Shown in pieces: positions 53,949-64,000 of a DNA stretch of 64,000 bases. Each line of letters starts with the position of its first letter. Within the stretch, counting starts at the first letter, position 1. The DNA lies in the NCBI GenBank assembly GCA_022494885.1, contig JAGVSM010001699.1, forward strand, positions 1-64,000. Direction: 5' to 3'. The notes below the pieces were generated by a model. The model was not told where the DNA came from. It saw only the letters and a program-made list of their open reading frames with translations, and searched no databases. Origin of the DNA: Micrasema longulum (taxonomy: Eukaryota > Arthropoda > Insecta > Trichoptera > Brachycentridae). The position numbers were made by a program, and so were the translations under genes.

Positions 53949-54862
53949 TCTGAATTATTTGTTTTCCTACAGTGACGGAGGTCTCGGGTTGTATTTCAAT
54001 TATAGCTTAGGGGTTTTTTAGTGCAATACTAAAGCGTAAGACAGATCGTCTCCCTTGTACAAAATAATAAATAAACATTTTTGTTTTTTAGTAGTCTCAA
54101 AAATACCATTCATCATTTTACAAACTTGTATGAATGAATTTTTCAATATTTTTATGACAGTTACCTAAACGTATATTTTATTATTTATTTCATTTCCTGT
54201 GAGTGTTACATCAAAGAACTGTTTGAAAGAAAATCAATATAGCCTTTTTTCTCCCAGGACATGAAGGCATTAATAACAATATTTCGTAGGGGTCTTCTTG
54301 AGTAAGTAATTCCAGGGAAATACTAGCGACATTGACAGGTATAATAAAATTTAGGCTTCTTCTTGAAAATACATTTAAAAATAATAATAAAATTGGTAGT
54401 GTGGAATGTGATATCGTAGAACGATGTGAATCACAACTTAGGGGTGATTAGAAACCATTTTTGTTAAATCTTTTGATTTTGACTTTGGCAACTCACGTTC
54501 AAACTATTGTGTAATTTCTTGTCAATACGTGAAAGCGTATATTAAATATAATGTTTTTTGCGGATGCCAACATTAAAACAACACTTCTAAAGCAACTTAT
54601 TTATCGTTTCACTATCATTATACACCTTAAGAAGCCAGTAGTCTGACGTCGGTGAAAAAACTTTTAGTAATTCAAGGTAATGATATTTTCGTTTTTTTTA
54701 TCAAAAAGTAATAAAAAAAACAAACGCAGCAGACTCCGGTGACAACTGTCACTAAGCGGAGACGATACGGCTTGGACATATACAACGGAAGCCTCCTAAA
54801 AGCCTTTGCAAACATAGCTCAGGCGTTTGCAGGTCATTTTAAAACCGTTTGTCTAATTAAAT
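53949..54862. other. AT-rich stretch, little recognised
   Basis: CTAAAGCGTAAGACAGATCGTC at 54030 is a possible worn SINE1 scrap. Nothing else was recognised. Confidence 0.35.
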
Positions 54863-55965
54863 AAGCTGTATGAGATCGGTTTCTCAGATGGTATGTTAAA
54901 ATTAATGGCGACTTACCCTCAAAAGTGAAACCAATACGTCTCCTACAGTCTATTTGCGTCAGAGTGTTTCCATGTCCCGCAAGGCTCTAACCTGGGTCCA
55001 TTGTTGTTCTCAATTTTCATTAATGATAATAAACATGTAATTTTGAACTCGCAATTTCTGTTGTTTGCGGATGACTCAAAACTATTCTTAAAGGTGACAA
55101 CTTCTGACAATTTTTGTCTTCTTCAAGCGGATATATCTAATATATCTGAATGGGGAAGGCGAAATAAACTTTGGTTTAATGTTTCCAAGTGTTCGGCTCA
55201 AAAAACTCTTTTTTTCGCTACAAAATGAATGACCAGAATCTGATACGAACATCGAATGTTCAGTATCTGACACATAGAGACAATCAGTGGTAATGAATTG
55301 AAGATGTTAGGATTTGATCTGCGTACTGCCAGGGTTTTTGAAAATACCCGCGTACTGAGAACTTTTTACAGCTCCTTGGTGCAAAGTAGACTCGAGAGTA
55401 GCTCGATGATTTGGGGGCCACATGAACTGAAGAACTCTCTTATGATAGAGAAAATACAAAATATAAAATAAAAAAAGTTTCCGAGATGAGAATTTTACAT
55501 GAGAAAGTGCCGGTATTATCCTTTGCTCTACCCGACCGAGTTTCTCCAGGGTATGCTTGGCTACAACAGTTTAGAGACTAGAAGGAATGTGTATTTGACT
55601 ACACATTTTTATCGATTGTTGGGCGGTATGATCGATAATTCTGAGATTATGATGAGCATTGGTTTGTATGTTCCTGATAATTACCTAAGACAGCGTCAGA
55701 ATAGATTGTTTCATATTCCGATATTCAGGACCAACCTGCCTATGGTTATGCCTGTTGGAAGGGCTACCGCCATGCTGAACAACGTCACTCTAGATATTGA
55801 TATGTTCCATGTATCCGAAGGGGTTTTCCGGAGCAGGATTTTCCTACTACTTTGACATGAGTCTCTTTCGTGTATTTTTTATTTTTTTTATAATAAGTAC
55901 GTATAGAATAAATTATTTGTAATGTATTTGTTATATTTTAAATAAATAAATTAAATTGAATTGAA
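54863..55965 (+). pseudogene. LINE-G ORF2 RT core to 3' end
   Basis: Blocks are GFSDGMLKLMATYP, NQYVSYSLFA, FHVPQGSNLGPLLFSIFIND, LLFADDSKLFLKV (YADD-equivalent), LQADISNISEWGRRNKLWFN, ISGNELKMLGF-like, RTFYSSLVQSRLESSSMIW, MRKCRYYPLLYPTEFLQGML and IGLYVPDNYLRQRQNRLFHI, ending at the TGA at 55853. Breaks: a stop near 54925, a deletion after 55228 and a frameshift near 55460-55498. The 3' UTR ends in AATAAATAAATTAAATTG. It is the reference copy for two other LINE-G pieces here. Confidence 0.9.
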
Positions 55966-56785
55966 TTAACCACGCTTGCCTACTTTACAAGGCATCAGGT
56001 TATCGACGTCCTAGACGTCCGCTGCTAATTGTTCGTCGGCAGTTTATGTCAGAACTATGGGGCGCGAACCTGATTCGAGAGGTTTTTTTCGCTCTAATCC
56101 AAAAGAGATTTTTCAAAACCTTTAATAAAATACCAAGATTTTTAAAATCAATATTCTGTACATTAAAAATATTTTTGTGTAAGTTTTGTGAAAGCGCCAG
56201 CACTGGAAAATCAACTTATACATGATTTGATGAATTAAAAATATATGTTTATAAACCAGTTTTTTTAATCTATAGGTTCGATATATAAATCGAACTCATA
56301 TTATTTTATTTTTACTATTACGAATCGCTGCAAAATTCAGACAAACTTAGAAGCATCCTGTGTATATTTTATTACCATATCATTAGCAAATAACAAAGCA
56401 ATACATGTCTATGTCACGCTCATAAGCGCGTCTGAGCGCGAGAGAGACAGAGATTATTTTCATAAATCGTATGCCGTGCGATGTCATACCATAAGCTTAT
56501 TCACAGGTACTACACAATGCGTTTGTGTAAGTATTGCGAACGCGCCAGCTTTATAAAATCCACCAGTACGCGTGTTTTCATACATTCCTTGTTTATTGCT
56601 GATAATACATCGTATTAACTGCATTTTGTTGTTACCTACCGGATTATATGGAATTCGTTGCACATTATTCATTCAGTGTATACCAATTTTAATTCAATGC
56701 TTTATTCAAAACAAGATTTTAAAATATATCATACTTTTTTCAAATACAATCAAAGCATTATAACAAAACTTAACTCTTGTGGTGG
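55966..56785. other. Mixed unrecognised DNA
   Basis: A short direct repeat (TTTGTGTAAGT-TTGTGA/TTGCGAA-AGCGCCAGC) at ~56170 and ~56520 is the only structure seen. Confidence 0.35.
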
Positions 56786-57364
56786 CTGTGATGTCACACA
56801 AGTCGACATAGGACACAAGACTTGATATATCTCTCTTATTTTTTTGAGTGATGAATTCGTATTTTTTGTAATCTTCAAATGGACATTTTCACACCCGACT
56901 TGGAAAGTAAAATTTGTACAACTATGCTTAATGTTTATTCAAAAAATATTTATCCTTGCTACGCGAAGAATGAATGTCCGCTAATTCAGCAACACATCTA
57001 TACATATACCTTATACAAGAGAGAGCACGAAGATATAAGTCATAACAGGAAAGACAGACGCTGTTCTGCGGCGGGTGTCTCTAAAACAGATTTAGCCTTC
57101 AGTTGGTTAATGACAATGATAGGGGGCGCACGCGCGTAACATGAGCGGCATATTTGTGATTTTTAATTTATTTGCTATAACGGGGCTAAATTATATGTTT
57201 ATTCGCATAAGTTATGGAAAACGAATTATTAAACAGTATATTCCCATGTTTTTCATTTTTTTCAAATGTCTGAACTTTAGAATATTCCGTCTTTTACTAG
57301 TGGTAACACGATGTTACATCACCGCGCGCAAAGGGATTATTTACCACAGTCTTTTAAGAGTTAA
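56786..57364 (+). repeat. Family F repeat, inverted partner of 28671-29251
   Basis: See the 28671 entry. Plus-strand frames at 56879-57139 and 57141-57476 fall partly in it but are not conserved as proteins. Confidence 0.85.
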
Positions 57365-57815
57365 GGAAAATATTTTTCAAAATGTTTCTAAAGTGGGTAT
57401 AAACTATTTTTTTAATAGTCAAACCTCTTACCAAGTTCTCTCTTATACCCTTTTCAATATAAATACACCTTTTTAATTACTTTTTTTAAACTTACGCAGC
57501 CACACACACGCACCCTCACACATCCATTCGAACACGCACATACGCACACATGAATACAAACGTCGCGTCGAACGCATACAATTTTGTAAACTCTTTTCTT
57601 ATATAATATGTTTTAGATAAACAACATATTTTTTCAGTTGGCTTTAGTATTGTTAATATATTTCTACTCATGTTTTATGTAATGGATGTAATCCCAAATA
57701 AAATAATATAAAATAAATATGTCTTCGTTTTTTTTTTTTTTTAATTTCATTTATTTTAATCGTATAATTATACATTTTTACAATTTAAAAAAAGTTCAGT
57801 TGTTATTTTTACGAA
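57365..57815. other. AT-rich stretch with a CA-rich patch
   Basis: CACACACACGCACCCTCACA and similar at 57500-57560; nothing else was recognised. Confidence 0.4.
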
Positions 57816-57819
57816 AACT

Positions 57820-57880
57820 AAAATCCCACCAAGCCACTTTCTGTAGCTTGTTGGTGAAGATTATATTTATACTCACTTAA
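57820..57880 (-). mobile_element. LINE-type 3' end with hairpin
   Basis: CCCACCAAGCCAC ... GTAGCTTGTTGGTG after a T-run; a pair with 2635-2690. Confidence 0.45.
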
Positions 57881-58089
57881 TAATATTATTTACATTTATA
57901 AAAACAATGAATAACAGATAAAAATTAACAGCCGGAAAGATCAGAATAAACATGTTTATACAAATAATAATGTATCTATTTTTTTTTTTAATATAAGAAA
58001 ATATATAAAAAATTAAAATATTTACACCTAAGCTACTATTCATATATAAACTCGTTGAATTACTTTATTAAATAAAATAAATAACTAAT

Positions 58090-58665
58090 TCAATCAAAGA
58101 TCTCAAAAATGTTTTCCCTCTCGATATTAGATCTAAATTACTCCCTAGGGAGGAAATTCAGCTAGTCTGTTAATATTTAGACATACTCAAAACATTGTTG
58201 AATTAACTCACTAGTAAAATAAGAAGTATCAAAATTATAAAATTGTTTTCAGGCGTTGCCTACTAGGTGAATTGATTCAACCGGATGAATCTCACCCACA
58301 TGATAAAGGTTTTAGTTCTCTCACTTTACAAAAGACAACAGATGGAAGAGTTGAAGAAATGTGGATATTAAAACATAGGCATAATAGTAAATGTTACTCA
58401 GTGTGTAAAGTGGCCATTTAAACCTTTTTTATATATTATGTACTAGAACATGATATTAAAATAATGTAAATGAATGCCTCGACACGGGTTATGCTCAGTA
58501 AGGTGTTCATATAGAAAAGAAAAAATATAACGTTTAATTTGAAATAAATAAAACCATTCAATGACAGATCATAAGCCTTGAAAATGCCTAGACTTCTAAA
58601 TTCTCCTCTCAAAAATGTTTTCCCTCTCTGTTGCAACAAATTTGGATCTAAATAACTAATCCCTA
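58090..58665 (-). repeat. Family A head-to-tail copy with a small LINE-tail insert
   Basis: AAAAATGTTTTCCCTCTC occurs at 58107 and 58611. A ~121-bp insert (58431-58551, with CCTCGACACGGGTTATG) splits the unit after TTTAAACC; AAACC is repeated at its far end. Confidence 0.7.
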
Positions 58666-58904
58666 AAATAATGTTTAGTGATGAATTTCAGCTCTACGGG
58701 AAATTAGATACAAAAATGATTTCCTACGCGCGTTGAAAATTAGAGCTTTAAATTGTAATGTGAAATATCCTAAAAATGTGCGATAAATATAATAATAAAT
58801 ATTTTAATAAAAACCCATTACTCTGAATGACGTCACTGGTTCATATGAACCATCCAATGATATGAGAGCTTTGAAGGAAATCCGGTTTGGTCACCGTACA
58901 CGAA

Positions 58905-59015
58905 CCAATCTGAAGAACTGTCATAGAACAACCTCTGACGTCACACGCGGAGTTGTTTTAGAAATACAAAACTTTAAAAAATCATAGCGCTGATAATACG
59001 ATATATAAAAAAAAT
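58905..59015. repeat. Dispersed repeat shared with 34196-34300
   Basis: See the 34196 entry (TGACGTCACACGCGGAGTTG and AAACTTTAAAAAATCATAGC). Confidence 0.6.
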
Positions 59016-59149
59016 AATTTTAAAAATTTAAAAAAGACACTAAACTTTCTCATTTTCAATTATTCGAAATAATGTTCGATCGATTGGGATAAATATCAAA
59101 GTTATTACCATCATCTTTGTTAAGATAAACATTGGTCGATATTTTTTTA

Positions 59150-59347
59150 TTATTTGATTTTTTTTTGTTTTTTTTTACACTAAACATAATGATAAAATAG
59201 AGTATTAAAAAAATAAAGCATAATTACATTTTAACGAAATACACATTAATAGAAAAATAGTAAACAAAAAATCCCACAAAGGCATGGCCTGTTCGTGGGT
59301 ATACAAGAAAATATTAATGAATTTTTACTCCTATAATAAACAATGGA
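59150..59347 (-). mobile_element. LINE-M 3' tail, inverted partner of 38411-38605
   Basis: AAGGCATGGCCTGTTCGTGG, ATTAATGAATTTTTACTCC and a poly-T start. Confidence 0.7.
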
Positions 59348-59776
59348 TAGTTATAAATTTTTTGTAAAACATAAGAAAGAAAAAATAAAATATTTTTTAA
59401 AGGATAATATGGTATTTTTTTTATAGTAATTAAAAAAGGTTTTTTTTTTTTTTTAAACACTATTAAGTAGGCCTCTTGATCGATTATAGAAATCGAAGCG
59501 TACAAGTACAGTCAACAACTTCTGATCTGTGATGTAGAAAAATTAATTTACTATTTGAAATCAATGGATTAGAAATAATACTCCAGATAAATTTTATTAT
59601 TTTCAGGTATCCGATTGAGAAAAAATTATTTCGCTGGAATAATATAACTCGTTTTAAAGGTAATTGTCAAAATAATATTATGTTTAAGAATATTTTGTGT
59701 ACTGGCGTATAATAGACACGTTATTTTTGTACTAGCTTCATCTCAGATCTTGATAAAAAAAATTGTTACAAGAAGA

Positions 59777-59945
59777 TAAGATGATCAGTCGCACGCTTCA
59801 GGTACCAGTCCAGGGACTATGAAATATTCTGGTGTGAAAACACCCTTTTAAATAAATATTTCGTTTTAATCATGTCGGGAATCGAACTCGAGACCTTTTG
59901 TTTGGTAGGCAAACGCGCTGACCATTACACCACGAGGTTGAGTAC
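59777..59945 (-). mobile_element. SINE1 copy
   Basis: Reverse sense. Box B GGGAATCGAAC and box A CCATTACACCAC are intact. It joins directly to a LINE ORF2 end. Confidence 0.85.
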
Positions 59946-60335
59946 GTGCTCTTACGTAGAAAAAGCCCTCGGGTACTTTTATGGATCAGCTACATCTACG
60001 TTGAAAGGAAAAGTTATTATACCTCTACACAAACAGCGCACTAAATTCGGCGAACGTGCATTTGCGGTCGCAGGCCCTACGGCATGGAATGCTCTCCCAG
60101 CAGAAGTCCGAAACTGTGAGAGTGAAGTGATGTTTTGGAAGAAACTTAAAACCCACTTGTTCTCTAAATCATTTGAATAAATTCTTAGCATGTGGTGACA
60201 AAGTACATTATTTTTCTTAAATTGAAAAGTTGAAATTAAATTTATATCTTCATATAATCACTTTGTAAAGCGCCCTTGAGGTATTATATTACAAAACGGG
60301 CGTTATATAAGTTTTCTATAATTATTAATATTATT
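59946..60335 (+). pseudogene. LINE ORF2 C-terminus with GCGC-hairpin 3' tail
   Basis: Open frame from ~59941 to TAA at 60178: LGYFYGSATSTLKGKVIIPL, FGERAFAVAGPTAWNALPAE, then FWKKLKTHLFSKSFE. This is the typical last ~75 residues of ORF2 in CR1/L2-like LINEs. The 3' UTR contains AATCACTTTGTAAAGCGCCC, GAGGTATTATATTAC and GGGCGTTATATAAGTTTT, then AATTATTAATATTAT. This copy links the tail family at 1856, 43695, 47135 and 49838 to a coding region. The N-terminal end is cut by SINE1. Confidence 0.85.
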
Positions 60336-60530
60336 TGGCGGGAAAACGAATTCCCACGCGGGTGCGGGGCGAGAAATAGCGGGGGCGAAGCCCCAGGGCT
60401 TCTACGATATAGTGGACTGTATTTTAAAAAAAATAATATATATATAGTGAATATCTTTGATATGCGGTATGCAATGTCAATCAGTCACAACTCCAACAAA
60501 TGAAATGGATCAGAAATGGAAGCCACTAAC

Positions 60531-60710
60531 CTGGTTCGTTCTTGGTGGAATTGCAGTCCAACTGGTCAATTGCGAGCGGCACCAACGCTAGGATAGGCCT
60601 CCGATCTGGAGCTGAACACTGGTGGTTGGTGGAAAAAATAGTGATGCGGCGCACGTTTGGCGAAAAAATATACAACACGAGGTCTTTCTGTGGCGGGTTA
60701 TCAGGGGATA
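60531..60710 (-). CDS. Candidate internal host exon, product unknown
   Basis: 180 nt, exactly 60 codons' length, in a GC-richer patch. In minus sense the boundaries are CCCCACCTCCAG|TATCC (acceptor) and AACCAG|GTTAGTGG (donor). The frame is open throughout, entering and leaving in phase 1, and gives KDLVLYIFSPNVRRITIFST and ILALVPLAIDQLDCNSTKNE with two cysteines and a sequon, as in a secreted or extracellular domain. I do not recognise the protein. The plus strand is also open for 61 codons, so the strand is not certain, and there is no neighbouring exon to support it. Confidence 0.35.
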
Positions 60711-60782
60711 CTGGAGGTGGGGAGTGAACAGTTGTTTTAAGTAAAGGATATTGAAGTGTAACAATAATCGACAAATGCATAC

Positions 60783-61199
60783 CCACATAATGAAGGAGAT
60801 CTAAAGAGACTCCAAATAATACAAAACAAAGCGATGAGGATAATATTAAGATGTGGGAGACGAACAAAAGTTAAGAAAATGATTCAACTTCTAGATATAG
60901 TGACAATTGATCAAATAATCAAATTCAATGTTGCCAATGAAATAAACAAAATTATTAAGGGAATAGTTCCGAGATATTTTCAAAATAAACTAAAAAATAA
61001 TGATTTCTTTCATAGAAACTATGCAACGAGAGGATCTAAAAATATAAGACTGGAAAAGAAATCAAAAGCAATGTCCCAGAACTGCCTTGTTTACAAGGGA
61101 ATACAATTATTTGAGGAAATGCTAGAAAGCATAAAAAATGAAATAAATGTAAATATATTTAAAATTAAATGTAAAAAGTATATATGTGAAAAATATTAG
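60783..61199 (+). pseudogene. LINE ORF2 C-terminal fragment
   Basis: An open frame to the stop at 61197: LKRLQIIQNKAMRIILRCGR, IDQIIKFNVANEINKIIKGI, YATRGSKNIRLEKKSKAMSQ and LVYKGIQLFEEMLESIKNE. It is related to 6690-7432 and well preserved. The reverse transcriptase core is missing. Confidence 0.8.
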
Positions 61200-61312
61200 G
61201 AAATATATAGTGTAAATAGTGAATATTATTAATGAAAATGTACATATGAAACAGTGAATATTATAAGTTAGGATATTAAGTGTATAATAACGATCACAAT
61301 ACTAGAGAAAAT

Positions 61313-61480
61313 AACAAAATTAGACTTCCATTTAGGAAAAAGGCAAAGTCACAAAATTCAATTTTATTTAAAGCAATTAAAAAGTATTACGAAATGGAAA
61401 AAATATTTATGAAGAAAAAAACATATCAAAATTTAAAATAATGGTCAAGACATATGTGATAAACAATCTATAAATTAAAT
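61313..61480 (+). pseudogene. Second copy of a similar LINE C-terminal end
   Basis: IRLPFRKKAKSQNSILFKAI then KKYYEMEKIFMKKKTYQNLK before a stop at ~61440; it parallels the IRLEKKSKAMSQNCLVYKGI segment just upstream. Confidence 0.6.
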
Positions 61481-61890
61481 ATATTTACAATGTTATTATT
61501 AGAACTCACATAACAATATGTATGATATGTGTGCCCTACTTTAAGATTTAAATAAAAAAAAAAGTGATAAATAATGTTAGAATAAGTAAAGATGTAAATA
61601 TTGTGTTGTAAATATATATTAGACTATGTTAATCATAGAAGTAAATAAAATAAATAATAATAATTCTCAACCATTATTATTATCATATCGCGGGGATAGA
61701 AGAAAATAAATTTGAGGATTTTTATTTTTTGCATGCGATTACACTTTTTATATATGGCCACATATTAATCAAACGTCATATGATGTTTAAAACCTTTAAA
61801 AAAAACGGAAAAAAAACTAATACGGTTGGGCCAGTTTAATCTGATTTTTGGGTTTGGTTTAGATTTCTGAGTTTTTGGTCAAATATTGAC

Positions 61891-62110
61891 TATATTTAAA
61901 GCATTAACTCTGTGGTCAAAGATTTTACTTAATGTTTGTTTATAACCACTAACCGACTTTTCTTTGTCTACCGGTTTCGAGACGTACCCGTCTCTTCACC
62001 AGGACACCAATTAAATCAACATGCAAAATCTAATATACACTTTCACCATAGTTGTCGCACAAAAATATATAACCAACATGCCATGCATTTTCGTAAGCAA
62101 CCTTTACACG
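61891..62110 (-). mobile_element. PLE terminal-repeat copy
   Basis: ATATTTAAAGCATTAACTCT at the edge, then ATAACCACTAACCGACTTTT, ACCGGTTTCGAGACGTACCC, GTCTCTTCACCAGGACACC and ATCAACATGCAAAA, matching both arms of the 24447-25172 element. The partner arm was not found. Confidence 0.7.
61945..62008 (-). other. Hammerhead-like core, 62-kb PLE copy
   Basis: In minus sense CTGGTGA, stem II GAGAC/GTCTC with loop GGGTAC, then GAAA and CCGGTAGAC. The only core change is A6 to G. Confidence 0.45.
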
Positions 62111-62299
62111 CACTGATGATATTTTATGTTGTGGGAGAAAAAGTTGAAAAAGGGAGAGGATGAAGGGAGGGGCGTAATTTTAATATGTATAAGGTGACCA
62201 CTACAATGGAACATCGTATAATGGGCTATATCGAAAGGTTGTTTTATGATTAATCAAATGAACATTATTTTTTAAGTTTTCCTAATGTGAAATATTCTT

Positions 62300-62575
62300 G
62301 TCGGCCTCGTGGTATAATGGTCAGCGCGTTTGCCTACCATACGAAAGGTCTCGGGTTCGATTTCCAACATGGTTGAATATATTTATTAAAAAGGGTGTTT
62401 CACACTAGAATATTTCATAGTCCCTGGACTGGTACCTGAAGCGTAAGACCGATCACCTTACCTTCATGTAACAAAATTGATTGATATATGCTGCAATTGG
62501 TGTACCGATCCAGTGTTTTATGCACTATTAGGTGCGAAAAGGGGAATGATGATGATGATGATGAAAGTGAATTAT
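62300..62575 (+). mobile_element. SINE1, most complete copy
   Basis: TCGGCCTCGTGGTATAATGG (box A), GGTTCGATTTCC (box B), CCCTGGACTGGTACCTGAAG, GATCACCTTACCTTCATG, TGCACTATTAGGTG and a GATGATGATGATGATGAA tail. It is the best guide to the family's full length (~270 bp). The tail explains a six-histidine run in a minus-strand frame. Confidence 0.9.
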
Positions 62576-62579
62576 TTCC

Positions 62580-63600
62580 ATATTATTTACTTTTAATCCT
62601 TTATTATTTGTATGTAAGATTTTAACTCCTGTATCCTTGTTAAAGTCATGATTAAAATTGATAAGGAAATTTGTTAATTCGCACCCTTTACCTATTAAAC
62701 TCACGCCTCTCCCTTCATACCTCATAAAATATTTTCATTACCTAATCAGTGCATGTAAGGGTTGCTTATTAAAATGCATGTTATCATCAGCCTCACCAGC
62801 CTATGTTTGGTTGTTTGGACAGTATTGTTTATGGCAATAATTCTGTAAATAAACATATATTTTTACAAGAAGCCTTAAATAAATAAATGAAATTCAGTTA
62901 CTTTCGACAAACGAATTTTTGAAATAAATGTATTTTTGTTTAATTTTAATTTCATTTCATTTTATTGTTAAATCTTCTTTGAAATTTTAACATAACTACA
63001 TTTATAATTTATGTATTCATTTGTAGAAATACAACCACTGTATAAACAAGATACAAACAAACTTTCGGACACAGGTACTCAAATATTGTCAAATAATATT
63101 TACAATAACTTAAAGTTGATTTGAAATTTAACCTTTGATTCATTTCAAACTCGAGATAAATGTATTTTATAATGGATCAAATAATAATTGTTACAATATC
63201 ATATTTCATCCCTGGCAACAAGCCAATTCCTTCCTAAAGAAAATTTAAAACGAAACCCTTGAAGTTATCTGAGAGTATTTCCCTTATTTTATGGAATTGG
63301 TATTAAACATTGATTTTAATGTTGTTTGAATAGCGAAATGTTACAATTCTAAACTGAAAGCGTTATTTCAATGTTTCTACAATTATTATTATCATATTTC
63401 AGCAAGACAAGAATTGTAAAATGGGGTGAAAAGTAATAGAATAAAAGCCTTTAAGATTTTATCTCGCTCTTCTCTTTTCTCTTGTGAAAAATCTGATGCT
63501 CTCCATTGCATTGTACCTATGTAGGTATGTTAATTTTTTATTTATTTATTAGCACGTTTTACGTAAAAAAAAATAAGCAAAAACATATTTACGTTCTTTT
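62580..63600. other. AT-rich stretch, nothing recognised
   Basis: No gene or element was recognised. Confidence 0.4.
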
Positions 63601-63604
63601 GATT

Positions 63605-63752
63605 TACCTATATTTTTCCATTTTTGGACAATTTTCAACGATTTGTAAGTAACTCACCATTAGAAAATGGGAATAAAGTTGGTGTAGAATGGGTTTCGAG
63701 CCTCGGACCTCTGATCCGTGAGTCCGCATCACTAGCCACGAGACCACAACTC
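63605..63752 (-). mobile_element. SINE2 copy
   Basis: In reverse sense the head GAGTTGTGGTCTCGTGGCTA ... GGTCCGAGGCTCGAAACCC is followed by GTTACTTACAAATCGTTGAA. Confidence 0.75.
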
Positions 63753-64000
63753 GATCGAAATATGTTTATCTTTATATAATTCTTCTGTACGTGTGATGTC
63801 ACTGAACTCCTTCTAAACGGCTTAACCGATTTACTTGCGATTTTCAGCAAAATGTAGATCTTTGCGCCGCGCGTGTTCGTAGATACTAAAATTTACAATC
63901 AAATATGTAAAAAAAAATTGAAGCATAAATCTTTTTCCATCGACCTACCAGGGTTGCATTCGACGAAATGCATTTACATTGTGTTTAAAAAAAGTTTCTT

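Noticed and set aside
56879..57476. Two plus-strand ORFs in family F
   Set aside because: The paralogous copy at 28.7-29.3 kb does not keep them, and no protein family is recognisable.
62528..62725. ORF with a six-histidine run
   Set aside because: It is the reverse reading of the SINE1 GAT tail.

Overview
The window is AT-rich (about 70 % by eye) nuclear DNA from an animal, almost certainly an insect. The evidence is one recognisable host coding exon, an octopamine beta receptor, with canonical eukaryotic splice signals, in a bed of insect-type transposable elements. I could not fix the insect order. No prokaryotic features, rRNA, free-standing tRNA gene or CRISPR array were seen.

Host content is sparse. 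The first coding exon of an octopamine receptor (most like Octbeta1R) lies on the minus strand at 12147-13252. Its acceptor and donor sites are clear, a start codon in strong context sits at 13093, and two short uORFs lie upstream. The exon carries TM1-TM5; TM6-TM7 must lie on later exons, which I did not find here. Three GC-richer stretches (60531-60710, 30504-30695, 2285-2413, all minus) could be host exons of unknown identity; none is secure.

Nearly everything else is mobile DNA. (1) Many non-LTR retrotransposon fragments are present. They include an intact ORF1 with a PHD finger at 120-1064, running into the start of ORF2 at the left edge, and a decayed reverse transcriptase at 51267-53085; most others are ORF2 C-termini plus 3' tails. 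(2) There are two tRNA-derived SINE families. SINE1 has six copies, some ending in a (GAT)n tail; SINE2 has five pieces. (3) Penelope-like (PLE) sequences occur as a GIY-YIG endonuclease fragment at 26430-26615 and as four terminal-repeat copies with a hammerhead-ribozyme-like core, two of them inverted around a short internal segment at 24447-25172. (4) A dispersed ~380-bp repeat ('family A') occurs at more than ten loci, in head-to-tail and internally inverted arrangements, flanked in three cases by 8-11 bp target duplications. (5) DNA transposons and foldback elements are common: a near-perfect 239-bp hairpin with 9-bp target duplication at 48566-48804, a 309-bp-TIR element at 45402-46177, a TIR element that has disrupted a LINE at 39085-40420, a mariner-type TIR element carrying a LINE piece at 31598-32908, a broken Tc1 transposase at 46946-48087, and several MITEs.

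The layout, left to right, is: LINE ORF1 (0-1.1 kb); mixed repeats (1.5-11.9 kb); receptor exon (12.1-13.3 kb); LINE/SINE/PLE graveyard (14-30 kb); TIR elements and a 1194-bp tandem duplication with long (ATTTT)n arrays (31.6-37.9 kb); nested LINE/TIR insertions (38-42 kb); family A, long-TIR and Tc1 region (43-51 kb); decayed LINE (51-53 kb); LINE and inverted-repeat partner (54.8-57.4 kb); SINE/LINE/PLE remnants (58-64 kb). The nesting order can be read in several places because paralogous empty sites occur in the same window.
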